Assembly: GCA_041395525.1 (NCBI GenBank)
Contig: JAWLAH010000014.1
Coordinates: forward strand, 17,399 to 81,398
DNA: 64,000 bases
Reading direction: 5' to 3'
Origin: CADEED01 sp020442965
Lineage (GTDB): Bacteria > Pseudomonadota > Gammaproteobacteria > Steroidobacterales > Steroidobacteraceae
Shown: positions 8,977 through 17,287 of the stretch, one piece after another
Position numbering within the stretch: the first letter of the stretch is position 1
How the letters are laid out: each line of letters opens with the position of its first letter
Translations under genes and position numbers: made by a program
The notes under the pieces: model-generated
Database searches by the model: none
What the model was told of the DNA's origin: nothing
Seen by the model: the letters and a program-made list of their open reading frames with translations, nothing else

Positions 8977-9731
8977 CGCAGGAAACTCTCGGCAAGCGTA
9001 CCCATGACGAGCGTCCACCCGTCGATCAGCACGAACAGCATGATCTTGAAAGGCAGGGAGATCAGCACCGGCGACAGCATCATCATGCCCATCGACATCA
9101 GCACGCTGGCGACGACCAGATCGATGATTACGAAGGGAATGAAGAGCAGGAAGCCGATTAGAAACGCTGTCTTGAGTTCACTGGTCGCGAACGCCGGCAC
9201 CAGGATACTGAGTGGTACGTCCTCTGGCTTGTCGAAGCCCGGTGAACCCGCGATGCGCGCGAACGTGGCGATGTCCTGCTCGCGCGTTTGTTCCAGCATG
9301 AAGTGCTTGAGCGGCGCGACGGCAAGCTGTAACGCCTCGACCGTTTCGATCTTCTCTGCCATGTAAGGCTGCACGGCTTCGACGTTGATTCGATCGATGA
9401 CAGGCGCCATGACGAACAGCGTGAGAAACAATGCGAGGCCCACTAACACTTGGTTTGGGGGAGTCTGTCCGGCACCGATAGCCTGACGCAGGATCGCGAG
9501 TACGATCACGATCCGCGTAAACGCGGTCATCATCAGTACGATCGATGGCAGCAATGTGAGCGCCGTCATCAATATCAGGATTTGAATGGTCAGCGAGTAT
9601 GTCTGACCACCTGCGGCGCTCGTTTCAACCGTCACAGCCGGCAGACCCGATGCGGCCATTGCCGCGCCCGCGGGTAACAACAGCATAGCCACCAGAATCC
9701 ACAGATTGCGATTTGCGGGCCAGCGTCTCAT
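8973..9731 (-). CDS. fliP: FliP, flagellar export gate protein
   Basis: FliP (252 residues) forms the core of the export gate. It begins with a cleavable signal-like segment (NLWILVAMLLLPAGAAMAAS) and then shows the FliP signatures TALTLLPSIVLMMTAFTRIV and MGMMMLSPVLISLPFKIMLF. The ATG overlaps the fliO stop by four bases. Length and motifs are typical. Confidence 0.97.
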   Translation of the reverse strand: MRRWPANRNLWILVAMLLLPAGAAMAASGLPAVTVETSAAGGQTYSLTIQILILMTALTLLPSIVLMMTAFTRIVIVLAILRQAIGAGQTPPNQVLVGLALFLTLFVMAPVIDRINVEAVQPYMAEKIETVEALQLAVAPLKHFMLEQTREQDIATFARIAGSPGFDKPEDVPLSILVPAFATSELKTAFLIGFLLFIPFVIIDLVVASVLMSMGMMMLSPVLISLPFKIMLFVLIDGWTLVMGTLAESFLR

Positions 9732-10207
9732 CGACCGAGACTCCGGCGCAGTAGCTCCGCAAAGCCAGGCACGCCAGGCGCCGACTTGTCTGTGCCTATC
9801 GATTTGCCGTCTGCAGCGCTGTCTGGCGCTTCGTCCGGGGCGAACGTATGCAGCGTTTGCGTGTGTCCCGGAGCTACGCCGATCAATAGCGTGGCTCGGC
9901 CGACTCTGATCAGCACGGCACGTTCCTTGACGCCCAGTGGCAGATCGTCAAGGACTTCGATTTGCCGTCGCCCCCGACCGCCCAGAGCGCGTGCGCGCCG
10001 CGCCAGCCAGGCGATCGCGAAGACAACCGCCAGTACGACCGCGAGCGACAAAGTGACTTCGAGCAAGCTGCCAGCTCCCGAAGCAGTCGCACCCTCCAGC
10101 GACGGCGCGGCGAACTTACGGTCGGCGGCGTGCGCCGCTGGTAACAACACGGCAGCGCATGGAGCGAGCAAGATCGCCAGAATCGAGCTGGAGCGGGACC
10201 GATGCAC
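9728..10207 (-). CDS. fliO: FliO, export gate assembly protein
   Basis: FliO (159 residues) assists assembly of the FliPQR complex. It has an N-terminal signal-like segment, one central transmembrane helix (about 48-70, LLEVTLSLAVVLAVVFAIAW) and a cytoplasmic domain with the family pattern QIEVLDDLPLGVKERAVLI. The family diverges quickly, so position between fliN and fliP and the membrane topology support the call as much as the motif does. Confidence 0.92.
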   Translation of the reverse strand: MHRSRSSSILAILLAPCAAVLLPAAHAADRKFAAPSLEGATASGAGSLLEVTLSLAVVLAVVFAIAWLARRARALGGRGRRQIEVLDDLPLGVKERAVLIRVGRATLLIGVAPGHTQTLHTFAPDEAPDSAADGKSIGTDKSAPGVPGFAELLRRSLGR

Positions 10208-10216
10208 GGCTGCGCG

Positions 10217-10561
10217 CTATTTCAGCTTGCGGATTCGCTCGGCGGGACTCACCACGTCGGTGATCCGAATGCCGAACTTCTCGTTCACAACGACGACCTC
10301 GCCGTGCGCAACCAGCGTGCCGTTGACGAAGACATCGAGCGCTTCGCCGGCGGCACGATCGAACTCCACGACCGATCCCTGATTGAGCTGCAGCAGGTTG
10401 CGTATGGGTATTCGCGTACGGCCCACTTCCATCGACAGCGTCACCGGCACGTCGAGAATGACCTCCAGATTGACATCAGGCGAGGCGTCTTTGACGACAG
10501 GTGCGGCTTCCATCTGCTCGAATTCCGCGCGTTCGGCCGTCTCTTGCGCTTTGGCATTCAT
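10217..10561 (-). CDS. fliN: FliN, C-ring protein (SpoA domain)
   Basis: FliN (114 residues, ATG at 10561) builds the lower C-ring and with FliH docks the export ATPase. After an acidic linker the SpoA domain is complete: VILDVPVTLSMEVGRTRI, then LLQLNQGSVVEFDRAAGE, then VVVNEKFGIRITDVV. It is a plain FliN, not a FliM-FliN fusion. It starts 11 bp after the fliL stop; in Pseudomonas and most relatives fliM lies in this position and is absent here. Confidence 0.96.
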   Translation of the reverse strand: MNAKAQETAERAEFEQMEAAPVVKDASPDVNLEVILDVPVTLSMEVGRTRIPIRNLLQLNQGSVVEFDRAAGEALDVFVNGTLVAHGEVVVVNEKFGIRITDVVSPAERIRKLK

Positions 10562-10572
10562 GTCTACGTTCC

Positions 10573-11085
10573 TTACTGCATCACGAAGCTGGTGAAATAG
10601 AGCGCTTCGAGCTTTTCCGGCGCCCCGCCAACCGCTTTCACGATCGAACGCACTGCCTCCAGACATTGCGCCCGGAGCTTTTCTTTGCCTTCGCTGGTTC
10701 GCAGGGTCGTCGCGCTCTGCGCGCTGAGCAGCAGGAGAAGATCGTTACGAATTTGTGGATCGTGCTCTTTCAGCAGTGCCTCGACTTCGGCATCGCGCGT
10801 CATCAGTTGCATGGCGACCTGCAGGAACTTCGCACCTTCGTCGCCTTGGAAATTCACGACGAAGGGCGGGTCCAGGGGTAAGTACTTCGCAGGGGCCGGC
10901 GGTTCAGCTTTGGCCGCCGTGTGCTCCTTGTCACCGCGCGTCAGAAAGAATGCCGCTGCGCCGCCGCCCAGAACCAGTACTGCGGCGATGCCAATGATCA
11001 GGCCGCGCTTGCTACTGGGTTTGGACTCAGTTTCAGCGGCTGCGTCCTTGGCAGTGGCGGTCGATGATGCGGCGGCTGCGGCCAT
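10573..11085 (-). CDS. fliL: FliL, stator-associated flagellar protein
   Basis: FliL (170 residues) is a single-pass inner-membrane protein that surrounds and stabilises stator units. An Ala-rich cytoplasmic tail precedes one helix (about 29-48). The periplasmic domain carries YLPLDPPFVVNF and ends near ALYFTSFVMQ, both typical of the family. It starts a transcription unit of its own: a sigma-54 site lies about 46 bp upstream. fliN follows directly. Confidence 0.95.
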   Translation of the reverse strand: MAAAAASSTATAKDAAAETESKPSSKRGLIIGIAAVLVLGGGAAAFFLTRGDKEHTAAKAEPPAPAKYLPLDPPFVVNFQGDEGAKFLQVAMQLMTRDAEVEALLKEHDPQIRNDLLLLLSAQSATTLRTSEGKEKLRAQCLEAVRSIVKAVGGAPEKLEALYFTSFVMQ

Positions 11086-11130
11086 GGGAGATCCTCTTGC
11101 TGTATTGCGACGGTCGACGGAGAGTCAGTT

Positions 11131-11145
11131 GCAACACGCATGCCA
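11131..11145 (-). promoter_or_regulatory. Sigma-54 promoter of fliL
   Basis: On the minus strand TGGCATG, four bases, then TTGC match the -24/-12 consensus (TGGCACG-N4-TTGC) at all but one base, with the required GG-to-GC spacing of ten bases. It lies in the 147-bp gap between fliK and fliL, in the right orientation for fliL-fliN-fliO-fliP-fliQ-fliR-flhB-flhA. Transcription would need a sigma-54 activator such as the FleQ-like or FleR-like protein encoded in this window. Confidence 0.8.
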
Positions 11146-11232
11146 GTCGAACGATGTGACGGCCCTCACGCAGTCGATTGGATCAGTGGTCACAACCCGT
11201 CGACTTTTTGGCGCTTGCCGGCTGGCCGGCGA

Positions 11233-12726
11233 TCAGGCGTACAGGTCGAGTAGCGCCTCGCCGGGAGAAGCAGACTTTTGCCGCTCACCGAGGCCAGCGT
11301 CGATGGTCGGCTTTGGGAGACCGCCATCGCTCTGCCCGTGCGATTGCGGATGCTTGAAGCTGCGTTGCGAATCCCCAAACACGGCGCTATCGGCTAACGA
11401 CAGACCCTGCGCTGCGAGCATGTCACGCAACCTCGGCATAGCCTGCTCCAGCGCAGCGCGCGCATCGGCGTTGGCAGCGACGAAAGTGACGCTCGCATCG
11501 CTCTCGCGAACGCTGATGCGCACCTCGACAGGTCCGAGATCCTCGGGGCTCAATGTCAGCGTTGCGGACTGCTTGGCGGATCTCACCAGCAGCGCGACAC
11601 GGCTCGCAAGTTCATCAGACCAAGGGGGCGTTCCGACCGGCTGAAACAACGTGACGGCGGCGTGACGCACCAGCGCATACGATGTGCGGTCGCCACCGTT
11701 GAGTGAGATGGCAATACCACTCCCAAGCTCGACCGTTGTGTCGTCTCCTTGACCGGCTTCAACCGGCCGCTCACCCGTCGCGCTTCGTGACTTATCGTTC
11801 GACGATGGCGTTACGAGATTGCCTGGTGGCAGACCTTGACCCAATGCAGTCGTCGCACGCGTCGGCGACGGCGTATCGCCAACTGGCTTGGTGCGCCCTG
11901 CTGCTCGATTGCCAACGGGTACCCCTTCTCCAGGCGGCGGAATAGCCAGGGAAGCCGGATTTGGCGCAACGCTCATCGCGGCGGGCGCGGAGAGCGCGGC
12001 GGGCGCGGAGAGCGCGGCGGGCGCGACGCCCATCGCGGCGGGCGCAGCCGCAGGAGTATCGGATGGCACCTGCGTCTTCGGTATATTCGCCCGGCTTTCC
12101 AGAGCTTGTGGCATCTGGTCAGTCACCGCGGGAACGACGTGAGCCTGTGGCATCAGAACCGCCAACCGCGACACTGGAACCTGCGGTAGCGACTCTGAAA
12201 CCAGCGGTAGCGGCACTGGAACCAGCGGTAGCGATTCTGAAACCAGCGGTAGCGGCACTGGAACCAGCGGTAGCGACACTGGTCGCTGCGCTGGGTCGGC
12301 GCTCACCGGCGCAGGGACAGTGGCAGTGAGCACCGGAACCGTCGCCTGAGCAAATTTCAGCTGCACCCCGCTAACATTACCTGTCGGTCCCTGCGCGCTG
12401 AGCACCGGTGCGTTAGTACCCTGGACTGGCAGTTCAGGAGCAGCGGCAGTCTTGTTCGTATCGCGTGACATCGCGCTGTTGACTGCCGCGAGTAGCTCGA
12501 GCCAACCATCGCGCGCGGCATCCTCGATCGTTCGGTCGGGCGGCTCGGCCGCTTCCAGTTCTTCGCTGAGCTGGATCGCGGCCTCCGGAAGCGGAAGCTT
12601 CGAACCAGCGAGCAAGTCGAAAAACGTGGGGGCGTGCACCTCTGCGAGTTCCATCATGACTGCCGTCGGCGCCACGACGAGCGCCGGACCGGTAAGTAGT
12701 ACATTGATCGGTAGACTCGAACTCAT
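11233..12726 (-). CDS. fliK: FliK, hook-length control protein
   Basis: FliK (497 residues, ATG at 12726 overlapping the fliJ stop) measures hook length and triggers the FlhB switch. The N-terminal two-thirds is a low-complexity Pro/Ala/Val ruler with two in-frame tandem repeats (SLPLVPVPLPLVSE, and a six-residue AlaPro-type unit). The C-terminal domain is well conserved: LTLSPEDLGPVEVRISV, then AALEQAMPRLRDMLAAQG. It is the last gene of the fliE-to-fliK block before the separate fliL promoter. Confidence 0.93.
   Translation of the reverse strand: MSSSLPINVLLTGPALVVAPTAVMMELAEVHAPTFFDLLAGSKLPLPEAAIQLSEELEAAEPPDRTIEDAARDGWLELLAAVNSAMSRDTNKTAAAPELPVQGTNAPVLSAQGPTGNVSGVQLKFAQATVPVLTATVPAPVSADPAQRPVSLPLVPVPLPLVSESLPLVPVPLPLVSESLPQVPVSRLAVLMPQAHVVPAVTDQMPQALESRANIPKTQVPSDTPAAAPAAMGVAPAALSAPAALSAPAAMSVAPNPASLAIPPPGEGVPVGNRAAGRTKPVGDTPSPTRATTALGQGLPPGNLVTPSSNDKSRSATGERPVEAGQGDDTTVELGSGIAISLNGGDRTSYALVRHAAVTLFQPVGTPPWSDELASRVALLVRSAKQSATLTLSPEDLGPVEVRISVRESDASVTFVAANADARAALEQAMPRLRDMLAAQGLSLADSAVFGDSQRSFKHPQSHGQSDGGLPKPTIDAGLGERQKSASPGEALLDLYA
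11978..12048. repeat. 18-bp in-frame tandem repeat in fliK
   Basis: Two exact copies of GCGGCGGGCGCGGAGAGC (11978-11995 and 11996-12013) are followed by degenerate copies. They encode a repeating six-residue unit of the type SAPAAL in the FliK ruler region. The unit length is a multiple of three, so copy-number changes keep frame and would alter ruler length. Confidence 0.8.
12180..12283. repeat. 42-bp in-frame tandem repeat in fliK
   Basis: Two consecutive 42-bp units (12200-12241 and 12242-12283) are near-identical, with partial copies on the left. Each encodes the 14-residue unit SLPLVPVPLPLVSE, itself built of two seven-residue halves. It lies in the FliK linker between the N-terminal and C-terminal domains. 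Confidence 0.85.
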
Positions 12727-13232
12727 CGCACCTCTCCTGATTGACCTGAGCCAGACTGAGTCGAAGCGGGCTGGTCGGATTCCGCCAGCTGGTTCAAGCC
12801 GCGATGCGCGGCGCGCTGCGCACGCTCGTCCGCTTCGCCTTGTTCCTTTCGTTCGCCGGCACGGCGATCCTCCGTCTGCCAACGCTTCGCCAACGTGCCA
12901 ACCGCCCTGGCTCTCTGCGCAGTGTATCGCCAGTTGTTATACTGCAGATCGCGCCGCGCACGCGCGCGCTCTACCAGCATGCGCTGCTGCTCGATTGCTT
13001 CGCCGAGCCGCGCAAGGAAAATCTGGAAGTCGCGAATGCGAGTAACGTCCTGGCGCGCGCCCTCGGCCTCGCCAAGGCTCAGCTCGTAATCCGCCCGATA
13101 GCGTGTCAGCTCGGCGAGCTTCATCTCGCACGCGCCCAGATCCTGCTCGGCACGGACTAGCGACTCGGCGCGATCCCGCTCAGCATGCTGCGTCGCGCGC
13201 TGCACGAGTTCGAGCTGCTTCGCACGTTTCAT
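12723..13232 (-). CDS. fliJ: FliJ, export chaperone-escort protein
   Basis: FliJ (169 residues, start MKRAKQLEL at 13232) is a predicted antiparallel coiled coil that sits in the FliI hexamer and links it to FlhA. The sequence is almost wholly charged and helical, with the pattern typical of the family (ARARRDLQYNNW). The ATG overlaps the fliI stop and the stop overlaps the fliK start. The tail after about residue 150 is Gln/Ser-rich and probably disordered. Confidence 0.9.
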   Translation of the reverse strand: MKRAKQLELVQRATQHAERDRAESLVRAEQDLGACEMKLAELTRYRADYELSLGEAEGARQDVTRIRDFQIFLARLGEAIEQQRMLVERARARRDLQYNNWRYTAQRARAVGTLAKRWQTEDRRAGERKEQGEADERAQRAAHRGLNQLAESDQPASTQSGSGQSGEVR

Positions 13233-14611
13233 TCTGTCGCCCCCGCTGCCGGCTCGGCACTGCGCAAGCAGTCGTGCAGGCTCGCGACACTCGTCGGAAA
13301 ATCGACGCGGTCGTTGATGTTCTGCTGCAGAAACTGTTGCATCTTTGGCCATCGCGCCAGCGCCGAATCAACACGCGCATCGCTACCACGTTGGTACGCG
13401 CCGATCGAAATCAGATCACGATGCTGTTGGTAGGTGGACAGAATCTGGCGAAACTGCCGCGCCTGGTCGGCATGTTCCGGCGTCACGATCTCATGCATTA
13501 CGCGACTCACCGACGCTTCCACGTCGATCGCGGGATAATGTCCCGACTCGGCGATCCGCCGTGCCAGCACGATATGACCGTCGAGAATGGCCCGCGCGGC
13601 GTCGGCGATCGGATCCTGCGAGTCGTCGCCTTCGGTCAAGACTGTATAGAACGCGGTGATCGAGCCCGTGCCTTTCGCGCCGTTACCAGCGCGCTCAACG
13701 AGCGCGGGCAAGCGCGCAAAGACGGACGGTGGGTAGCCCTTGGTCGCTGGCGATTCGCCGATCGCGAGCCCGATTTCGCGTTGTGCCTGTGCGAAGCGCG
13801 TCAGCGAGTCCATGATCAAGAGCACGCTCTGGCCGCGATCGCGGAAATACTCGGCAATGGCAGTCGCCAGCCATGCGCCATGCAAGCGCATGAGCGGGGA
13901 ATTGTCGGCGGGCGATGCGACAACCACCGACCGCCGCAAACCGCTCGGGCCCAAGATCCGTTCGACGAATTCCTTCACCTCGCGACCACGCTCGCCTATC
14001 AGCCCGACGACGATGACGTCGGCGCTGGTGTAGCGTGCCATCATGCCTAACAAGACACTCTTGCCGACGCCACTGCCGGCGAACAGGCCGATGCGCTGGC
14101 CACGACCCACGGTGAGCAGGGAATTGATCGCGCGCACCCCGACGTCCAGCGGGTGCTCTATCGGTTGGCGCGCGAGCGGGTTGATCGCTTGCCCCATCAG
14201 GCGCACGGGCGTATCGCCGTCCAGCCGCCCTTTGCCGTCGAGCGGTGCGCCGGTGCCGTCAATGATCCGCCCTAACAGACTATGGCCTACCTTGACGGCG
14301 CCAGCACGCTGCTGCGGGATGACCCGAGCGCTCGGCGCCAGGCCATGCAACTCGCTGGTCGGCATCAGAAACAACCGGTCGCCGGCGAAACCCACGACTT
14401 CGGCTTCAACGCGCGTACCATCGTTAGCCATGAGGTCGCAGATATCGCCGACCGCCGCCTGGCATCCCGTGGCTTCGAGCGTCAGACCGACCATTCTGGT
14501 CAACGATCCCTCGACCGCGGGCGGCAAAGCCGCTTCGACGCGCTGCCGCTGACGTTGCAACGCGCGCCGCCAGATGGGCGCGCGGTCAGCCAGAACCTCG
14601 GTGTCAATCAT
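13229..14611 (-). CDS. fliI: FliI, flagellar export ATPase
   Basis: FliI (460 residues) is the F1-beta-like ATPase that unfolds export substrates. The Walker A motif GSGVGKS lies at about residues 179-185, followed by VVGLIGERGREVKEF. The Walker B region is SVLLIMDSLTRFAQAQRE, and the family tail with EHADQARQFRQILSTYQ is present. It overlaps fliH and fliJ by four bases at both ends. Confidence 0.97.
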   Translation of the reverse strand: MIDTEVLADRAPIWRRALQRQRQRVEAALPPAVEGSLTRMVGLTLEATGCQAAVGDICDLMANDGTRVEAEVVGFAGDRLFLMPTSELHGLAPSARVIPQQRAGAVKVGHSLLGRIIDGTGAPLDGKGRLDGDTPVRLMGQAINPLARQPIEHPLDVGVRAINSLLTVGRGQRIGLFAGSGVGKSVLLGMMARYTSADVIVVGLIGERGREVKEFVERILGPSGLRRSVVVASPADNSPLMRLHGAWLATAIAEYFRDRGQSVLLIMDSLTRFAQAQREIGLAIGESPATKGYPPSVFARLPALVERAGNGAKGTGSITAFYTVLTEGDDSQDPIADAARAILDGHIVLARRIAESGHYPAIDVEASVSRVMHEIVTPEHADQARQFRQILSTYQQHRDLISIGAYQRGSDARVDSALARWPKMQQFLQQNINDRVDFPTSVASLHDCLRSAEPAAGATE

Positions 14612-15264
14612 TCCGCCGCCTTCTCATGGCTCACATCATCCGCAGCGCCTTCGACTAACAAGGTTGCCGCGAGCGCCGTCAGACGTGACTCGAGTCGGGC
14701 GTCGATGCTCGACGCTGCGGTTGTCACACGACAACCGCCGCGCGCCAACAGCGGGTCTTCGACCAGGATCCACTCACGCTCGCCCGTGGGCTCGGTCAAT
14801 TTTCGCCGGACGATCGCGGCATCGTCGGGATGCAGATGCACGCGTATGTCGCGCGTGCTGACCGGCAGAAGCTGCACCGTATGCCGCACCACTCCGATGA
14901 CCTGCTCCGGCTCAATGGTGAGTTCGCGGCGCACCAGCTGCCGTGCAATCGCCAGTGAGAGCCTGGAGAGTTCGCGTTCAACCTCGGCGTCGAGATCAGT
15001 CAGCGGCCGTGCCAGTGTGTCGAGAATCGCATTCAGCGCAGCGATTTTCACGTCCAACTCGGCGACCCGATGGTCCAACTCAGCGTGAATACTGCGCTCG
15101 CCATCGGCTCGGCCAGAAGCAAACCCCTGCTCGAACGCTTCGCGCTCGAGCGCCTCCAGTCGCGAGACAGTCGGACCCTTGCGCCCGCGCTGGCCCGACC
15201 CATCATCGACGTTCGGCAGGCTCCAGCGCGCGATGGCTAACGATTCAGCGATTGAATCACTCAT
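14608..15264 (-). CDS. fliH: FliH, regulator of the export ATPase
   Basis: FliH (218 residues from the ATG at 15264) dimerises along FliI and ties it to FliN in the C-ring. The centre has the FliH-type glycine-spaced helix (EREAFEQGFASGRADGE), then a helical region and a C-terminal domain (IRVHLHPDDAAIV, WILVEDPLLARGGCRV). A TTG at 15273 is an alternative start that overlaps the fliF stop. fliG normally lies between fliF and fliH; here the two genes abut with no room for it. Confidence 0.94.
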   Translation of the reverse strand: MSDSIAESLAIARWSLPNVDDGSGQRGRKGPTVSRLEALEREAFEQGFASGRADGERSIHAELDHRVAELDVKIAALNAILDTLARPLTDLDAEVERELSRLSLAIARQLVRRELTIEPEQVIGVVRHTVQLLPVSTRDIRVHLHPDDAAIVRRKLTEPTGEREWILVEDPLLARGGCRVTTAASSIDARLESRLTALAATLLVEGAADDVSHEKAAE

Positions 15265-15269
15265 GTGCG

Positions 15270-16934
15270 TCAATCATCCGTAGCGACCCATGTTTTGACG
15301 ACCTGCGCAACGCGTTTCGGGTCCTGCGCAACCATACCGCGCGCCGCTGCGACCTGTTGTTCGTAGGCGAGCGTTGGATTGGCCGTGCTTTGGGACGGTG
15401 CCGCAGCCGCGGGCGCCGCCGCGACAGCGGGCAGCAGCGCTTGCGCCTTGAGCGGATCGACCAACGACTTCAGGAGCGGTCGTAGGACGGTGAGCGCCAA
15501 CACTAACAGCACGATCACACCAGCCAGGATCTTGACGAGGTCCTGGACCCAGGGACGCTCCCAGATCGGAATGGTTTCCAACTCGCCCGCCGGCGCAGCG
15601 GGCTCGCTGCGAAATGACGAATTCACCACGTTGACGCTGTCGCCGCGTTGCTCGTTGTAGCCCACGGCATCGCGTACGAGGCGGGTGATGTGCTCGATTT
15701 CTTTCTCGGTCAGCGGTGTCTCGGTTGTCTTGCCTGCTTCGTCGACCACGCGCAGGTTGTCGACGAGCACGGCAACGGTCAGTCGCGTGATTCGTCCCGC
15801 CGGCTGACGGGTGTAAGCCATGGTTCGATCGATTTCGTAGTTGCGCGTAGCCTGCTTGGAGGTGGAATCGGGCCCGATCACTGTTGTGACAGCTTCAGCG
15901 GCCCCGTCCGGCGCAGTCTTGGCGGCACCGCTGGCGCCGGATTGGGCCACGGCCGGTGTGGCTCCCGGTGGCAATGCGACACCGGGTTGCGGCGGCTGAT
16001 TCGTCAAGGCTCCCGGGACGCCACCCGCGTTACCGTTGGCACCGTTGCGCGACGCCTGCTCGGACGATTGTTCGCTCCGCAGAACTTGGCGTTCCGGATT
16101 GTACTGTTCGCGTGCCTCTTCGGTCGTCGACATATCGACCTGTGCAACGACCTGGGCGCGAACGCCGTCCGCACCGACGAGCGGCTTGATCAGTTCCTCG
16201 ATGCGCTGCGTATAGGATTCCTCGATGCCGCGTGCGTACTCGAGCATCCGGTCGCGCAACGCTTCGTCGCTGTTGCCTTGTCGAGCGGATAGCAAGCGCC
16301 CTTGCTGATCGACGACCGTGACCATGGAGGGGTCCAGCTCAGGAATGCTGGAAGCCACCAGGTTGACGATCGCCGCCACCTGACCGGACTCGAGACGGCG
16401 GCCCGCCTTGAGTTGCAGGAACACCGATGCGGTCCCCGGGCGCCGATCACGCACGAACGACGACTGCCGCGGAACAGCGAGATGCACGCGCGCCGACTGG
16501 ACGTACTGCACGCTCGCGATCGTGCGGGCGAGTTCGATTTCGATCGCGTGCTGGTAGCGCGCATTTTCCATGAATTGACTGACACCAAAGCCTGGCTCCT
16601 TGGACATCGAATCGAAGCCTGAACTCAGGCCGGGCAGACCATCGCCCGCGAGCTTCAGCCGCGCAGCCGACAGCTGCGCCGCCGGCACGCTCACTGTGCC
16701 GGTAGCATCCTCGAGCCGGTAGGGAATTTGCGCCGCATCGAGCGCCTGCGTGACTTGTACCGCATCTTCGGGCGCGAGACCGGAATGCAACACACTGTAG
16801 GTAGGACCCACGGACCACAGCGTGATGCCAACGCCCGCGGCAACGGCCAGCGCCACACCGATCAACAATAGAATGGGTCGCAGGCCTTGCGTCAGGCGTT
16901 GGGCTGGCGGCACCAGTACCGCTTCGGTCGTCAT
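15270..16934 (-). CDS. fliF: FliF, MS-ring protein
   Basis: FliF (554 residues) forms the MS-ring, the foundation of the basal body. It has the N-terminal helix (about 20-42), the YscJ-like ring domains (YSVLHSGLAPEDAVQVTQAL; EIELARTIASVQYVQSARVH), a Pro/Ala-rich loop and a second helix near residue 460 (LVKILAGVIVLLVLALTVL). The extreme C-terminus (DPKRVAQVVKTWVATDD) resembles the segment that binds FliG in other bacteria. That suggests the protein still expects a FliG partner, although fliG is not beside it. Confidence 0.96.
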   Translation of the reverse strand: MTTEAVLVPPAQRLTQGLRPILLLIGVALAVAAGVGITLWSVGPTYSVLHSGLAPEDAVQVTQALDAAQIPYRLEDATGTVSVPAAQLSAARLKLAGDGLPGLSSGFDSMSKEPGFGVSQFMENARYQHAIEIELARTIASVQYVQSARVHLAVPRQSSFVRDRRPGTASVFLQLKAGRRLESGQVAAIVNLVASSIPELDPSMVTVVDQQGRLLSARQGNSDEALRDRMLEYARGIEESYTQRIEELIKPLVGADGVRAQVVAQVDMSTTEEAREQYNPERQVLRSEQSSEQASRNGANGNAGGVPGALTNQPPQPGVALPPGATPAVAQSGASGAAKTAPDGAAEAVTTVIGPDSTSKQATRNYEIDRTMAYTRQPAGRITRLTVAVLVDNLRVVDEAGKTTETPLTEKEIEHITRLVRDAVGYNEQRGDSVNVVNSSFRSEPAAPAGELETIPIWERPWVQDLVKILAGVIVLLVLALTVLRPLLKSLVDPLKAQALLPAVAAAPAAAAPSQSTANPTLAYEQQVAAARGMVAQDPKRVAQVVKTWVATDD

Positions 16935-16951
16935 CGATCAGTACCTCGCCG

Positions 16952-17278
16952 CTAGAGCGGCATGTTCATGATTTCGCGATAGGCTTCGACGAATTTGTTG
17001 CGCACTTCGACGAGCGCTCGAAACGAGACGCTGGATTTCTGTGCCTCGAGCATGACCTGCGGCAGCTCGACGCCGGGCACACCGCGCTCGAACTGGGCGG
17101 CAAGATCGCTCGCCTTGATCTGCTGCGCGTTCACCTGCTCGATGCCCTGACGTAGCACGTTCGCAAAGCTGCCTTGCGTCGGCGCGCCAATCGGGGGTGC
17201 CGCGGGCGCAGCGAGTCGCGTCGCAGCTTGCAACTGCCGAATCTGCGCGAGTACTCGATCAACTTCGATCTGGCTCAT
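16952..17278 (-). CDS. fliE: FliE, MS-ring/rod junction protein
   Basis: FliE (108 residues) links the MS-ring to the proximal rod and is the first export substrate. The C-terminal half has the family signature VMLEAQKSSVSFRALVEVRNKFVEAYREIMNM in broken form, including the helix ending at NMPL. It lies 17 bp before fliF and 9 bp after the fleR-like gene, so it is probably transcribed from the sigma-54 promoter at 18321-18336. Confidence 0.96.
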   Translation of the reverse strand: MSQIEVDRVLAQIRQLQAATRLAAPAAPPIGAPTQGSFANVLRQGIEQVNAQQIKASDLAAQFERGVPGVELPQVMLEAQKSSVSFRALVEVRNKFVEAYREIMNMPL

Positions 17279-17287
17279 AAGGGTGCC

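Noticed and set aside
10217..10561. FliN as a FliM-FliN fusion that could replace FliM
   Set aside because: The protein is only 114 residues with one SpoA domain and a short acidic leader; the FliM middle domain and CheY-binding N-terminus are absent.
11970..12290. Short repeats in fliK as a possible CRISPR-like array
   Set aside because: The repeats are contiguous, in frame and without unique spacers; they encode a Pro/Ala-rich protein linker.
13292..13306. A third copy of the 14-bp palindrome in fliI (GTCGGAAAATCGAC)
   Set aside because: It differs from the two intergenic copies, is not a perfect inverted repeat and lies inside coding sequence.
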